NCBI GenBank assembly: GCA_023426855.1
Contig: JAEZBU010000032.1
Span: 1-25,540 of the forward strand
Reading direction: 5' to 3'
Length of the DNA: 25,540 bases
Origin: Pseudomonadota bacterium
GTDB taxonomy: Bacteria > Pseudomonadota > Alphaproteobacteria > Rhizobiales > Hyphomicrobiaceae
This document shows, one piece after another, positions 24,665 through 25,540 of this stretch. Both the position numbers and the translations under genes were made by a program. The first letter of the stretch is position 1; each line of letters starts with the position of its first letter. The notes below the pieces were generated by a model. The model did no database searches, had not been told where the DNA came from, and saw nothing but the letters and a program-made list of their open reading frames with translations.

Positions 24665-25378
24665 CTACATCGAAATGCCCGTGTAGAAATACCGCCCCAG
24701 TCCGACCGTGAACACGAGACAGCCGTATAGGCTGTGCTCCAGCCAGACTGCCCAGAAAGAACGTGTGGCGTCGTAGCGATAGGCGAACAACAGGCCGATC
24801 AGGAACGTGCCGCCGACCGCGATCCAGTTCGCAAACAGGATGTGCCCGAATCCAAACAGCGCCGCGTTGACGATGATGGCGAGCCAGCGCCAGTCCCCGA
24901 ACAGCGGCCCATACCGGTGGAAGAAGAACGTGCGGTAGACAAGTTCCTGCGCCATCACCGACATCAGCGGATACAGCACCATGATCGTCATCCACAATTG
25001 CGGCGCATAGCGCGGAAAGCGCAGGAAACCGCTGGGATTGAGCGTCATCGCGGCATACACGATGGCCGGCCCCAGCACCGCGAACGTGATGATCATGCCC
25101 GCCAGGGCGCCCAGCGAGAACCCGCGCGCCAGTTCCTTGATCAGATGAAACGTCCGGTCCCACAACAGATAGGCGATCAGGCACAGCATCAGCGGCGGCA
25201 GCACGAAGAACAGCGGCAGCCGGAATTCATACAGCGCGTACGTCACGGCGATCGGTGCACCGATGAAAATGATCGCCATCTCGGCGACCAGGCGCAAGCG
25301 GCGGCTCAGGTCCGGCACGGCGATGGCTCTATCGCGGGGTAGTGAGCCGCCCGCGCTGACCTCGACCACCCGCGTCAT
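24665..25378 (-). CDS. CPBP-family intramembrane glutamic endopeptidase
   Basis: A 237-residue protein with about six to eight hydrophobic segments, of the CPBP (Abi/CAAX protease and bacteriocin-processing) family. Motif 1, usually EExxxR, reads Gln144-Glu145-LVY-Arg149 (AQELVYRTFFFHRYG). Motif 2 is FGFGH with His179. Motif 3 includes His215 (WLEHSLYG). The first glutamate is replaced by Gln, while the second glutamate and both histidines are kept. I recall this QE form in other alphaproteobacterial members, so activity cannot be ruled out. Substrates are unknown. GGAGG lies ten bases before the ATG. The upstream gene ends 33 bases earlier on the same strand, so the two probably form an operon. 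Confidence 0.88.
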   Translation of the reverse strand: MTRVVEVSAGGSLPRDRAIAVPDLSRRLRLVAEMAIIFIGAPIAVTYALYEFRLPLFFVLPPLMLCLIAYLLWDRTFHLIKELARGFSLGALAGMIITFAVLGPAIVYAAMTLNPSGFLRFPRYAPQLWMTIMVLYPLMSVMAQELVYRTFFFHRYGPLFGDWRWLAIIVNAALFGFGHILFANWIAVGGTFLIGLLFAYRYDATRSFWAVWLEHSLYGCLVFTVGLGRYFYTGISM

Positions 25379-25411
25379 ACCCCACCATCCTCCTCAAGCT
25401 CACGACCATCG

Positions 25412-25540
25412 TCAGCCAACCGGACGCGCCACCTTTCGATATATCGCATAGCGCCGCTCGACCTCTGCTGCGATGACGTCTGAGGAATGGATCGGCGCAT
25501 AACTCCAGCTTTCCAGCGAGGACAACGCCGACGGCAGGTC
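25412..25540 (-). CDS. C-terminal end of an unidentified gene, cut by window
   Basis: The minus strand is open from the window edge to a TGA at 25412, giving 42 residues that end EVERRYAIYRKVARPVG. An aromatic segment (LESWSYAPIHSSD) precedes this charged helix. The ERRYAIYRKV helix recalls the C-terminal helix of some FGGY carbohydrate kinases, but 42 residues are too few to assign a family. It is 33 bases upstream of the CPBP protease gene on the same strand and probably co-transcribed with it. Confidence 0.6.
   Translation of the reverse strand, partial: DLPSALSSLESWSYAPIHSSDVIAAEVERRYAIYRKVARPVG

Overview
The window reads as a high-GC alphaproteobacterial chromosome, most likely of the order Hyphomicrobiales (Rhizobiales). 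The grounds are the protein families (DUF3126, BTLCP-type cysteine peptidase, PAS_5, AcuI-type reductase, alphaproteobacterial Fe-S scaffold beside folE), the codon usage, and the GTG starts. A genus cannot be given. I see no rRNA, tRNA, IS element, prophage or CRISPR array. Most of the window is dense core metabolism. The main compositional exception is a lower-GC gap around 11.3-11.9 kb.

Layout. 1-323: cut-off Fe-S scaffold gene, divergent from folE and hisI (506-1597). 1777-2748: patatin-like lipase, convergent with a CBS-pair protein (2812-3243). 3444-5027: rhomboid protease divergent from a PAS_5 protein. 5190-6651: a double-PilZ protein followed by a periplasmic LapG-like cysteine peptidase, a possible c-di-GMP surface-attachment pair. 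6754-8401: cysE, a DUF3126 gene and a gamma-carbonic anhydrase in one minus-strand operon. 8612-11311: enoyl-CoA hydratase-like protein, convergent with an acuI/epoxide-hydrolase-like pair. 11312-12021: a long intergenic region holding a 27-residue membrane microprotein with a near-perfect ribosome binding site and a strong hairpin. 12022-12357: a small membrane protein. 12436-18903: the methionine-synthesis operon. 19117-20400: a small two-helix membrane protein and an orphan MlaC-like protein. 20484-23213: ettA and an SMP-30 family protein. 23304-24658: a DUF1003 membrane protein overlapping a DsbA-like thioredoxin. 24665-25540: a CPBP-family membrane protease and the C-terminal end of an unidentified gene.

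The most interesting part is the methionine cluster on the minus strand. An ArsR-type HTH fused to a SAM-methyltransferase domain (SahR-like) is followed by metF, the homocysteine half of MetH, a separate class I methyltransferase, and the folate/B12/activation part of MetH. Regulator, metF and metH1 are joined by two ATGA stop/start overlaps. A 20-bp imperfect palindrome lies almost exactly between a TTGACA -35 and a TATGCT -10 in front of the regulator. This fits autoregulation of one-carbon/methionine metabolism by S-adenosylhomocysteine. MetH is split cleanly at the linker between its first two modules, so two polypeptides would have to cooperate, with an extra methyltransferase gene placed between them.
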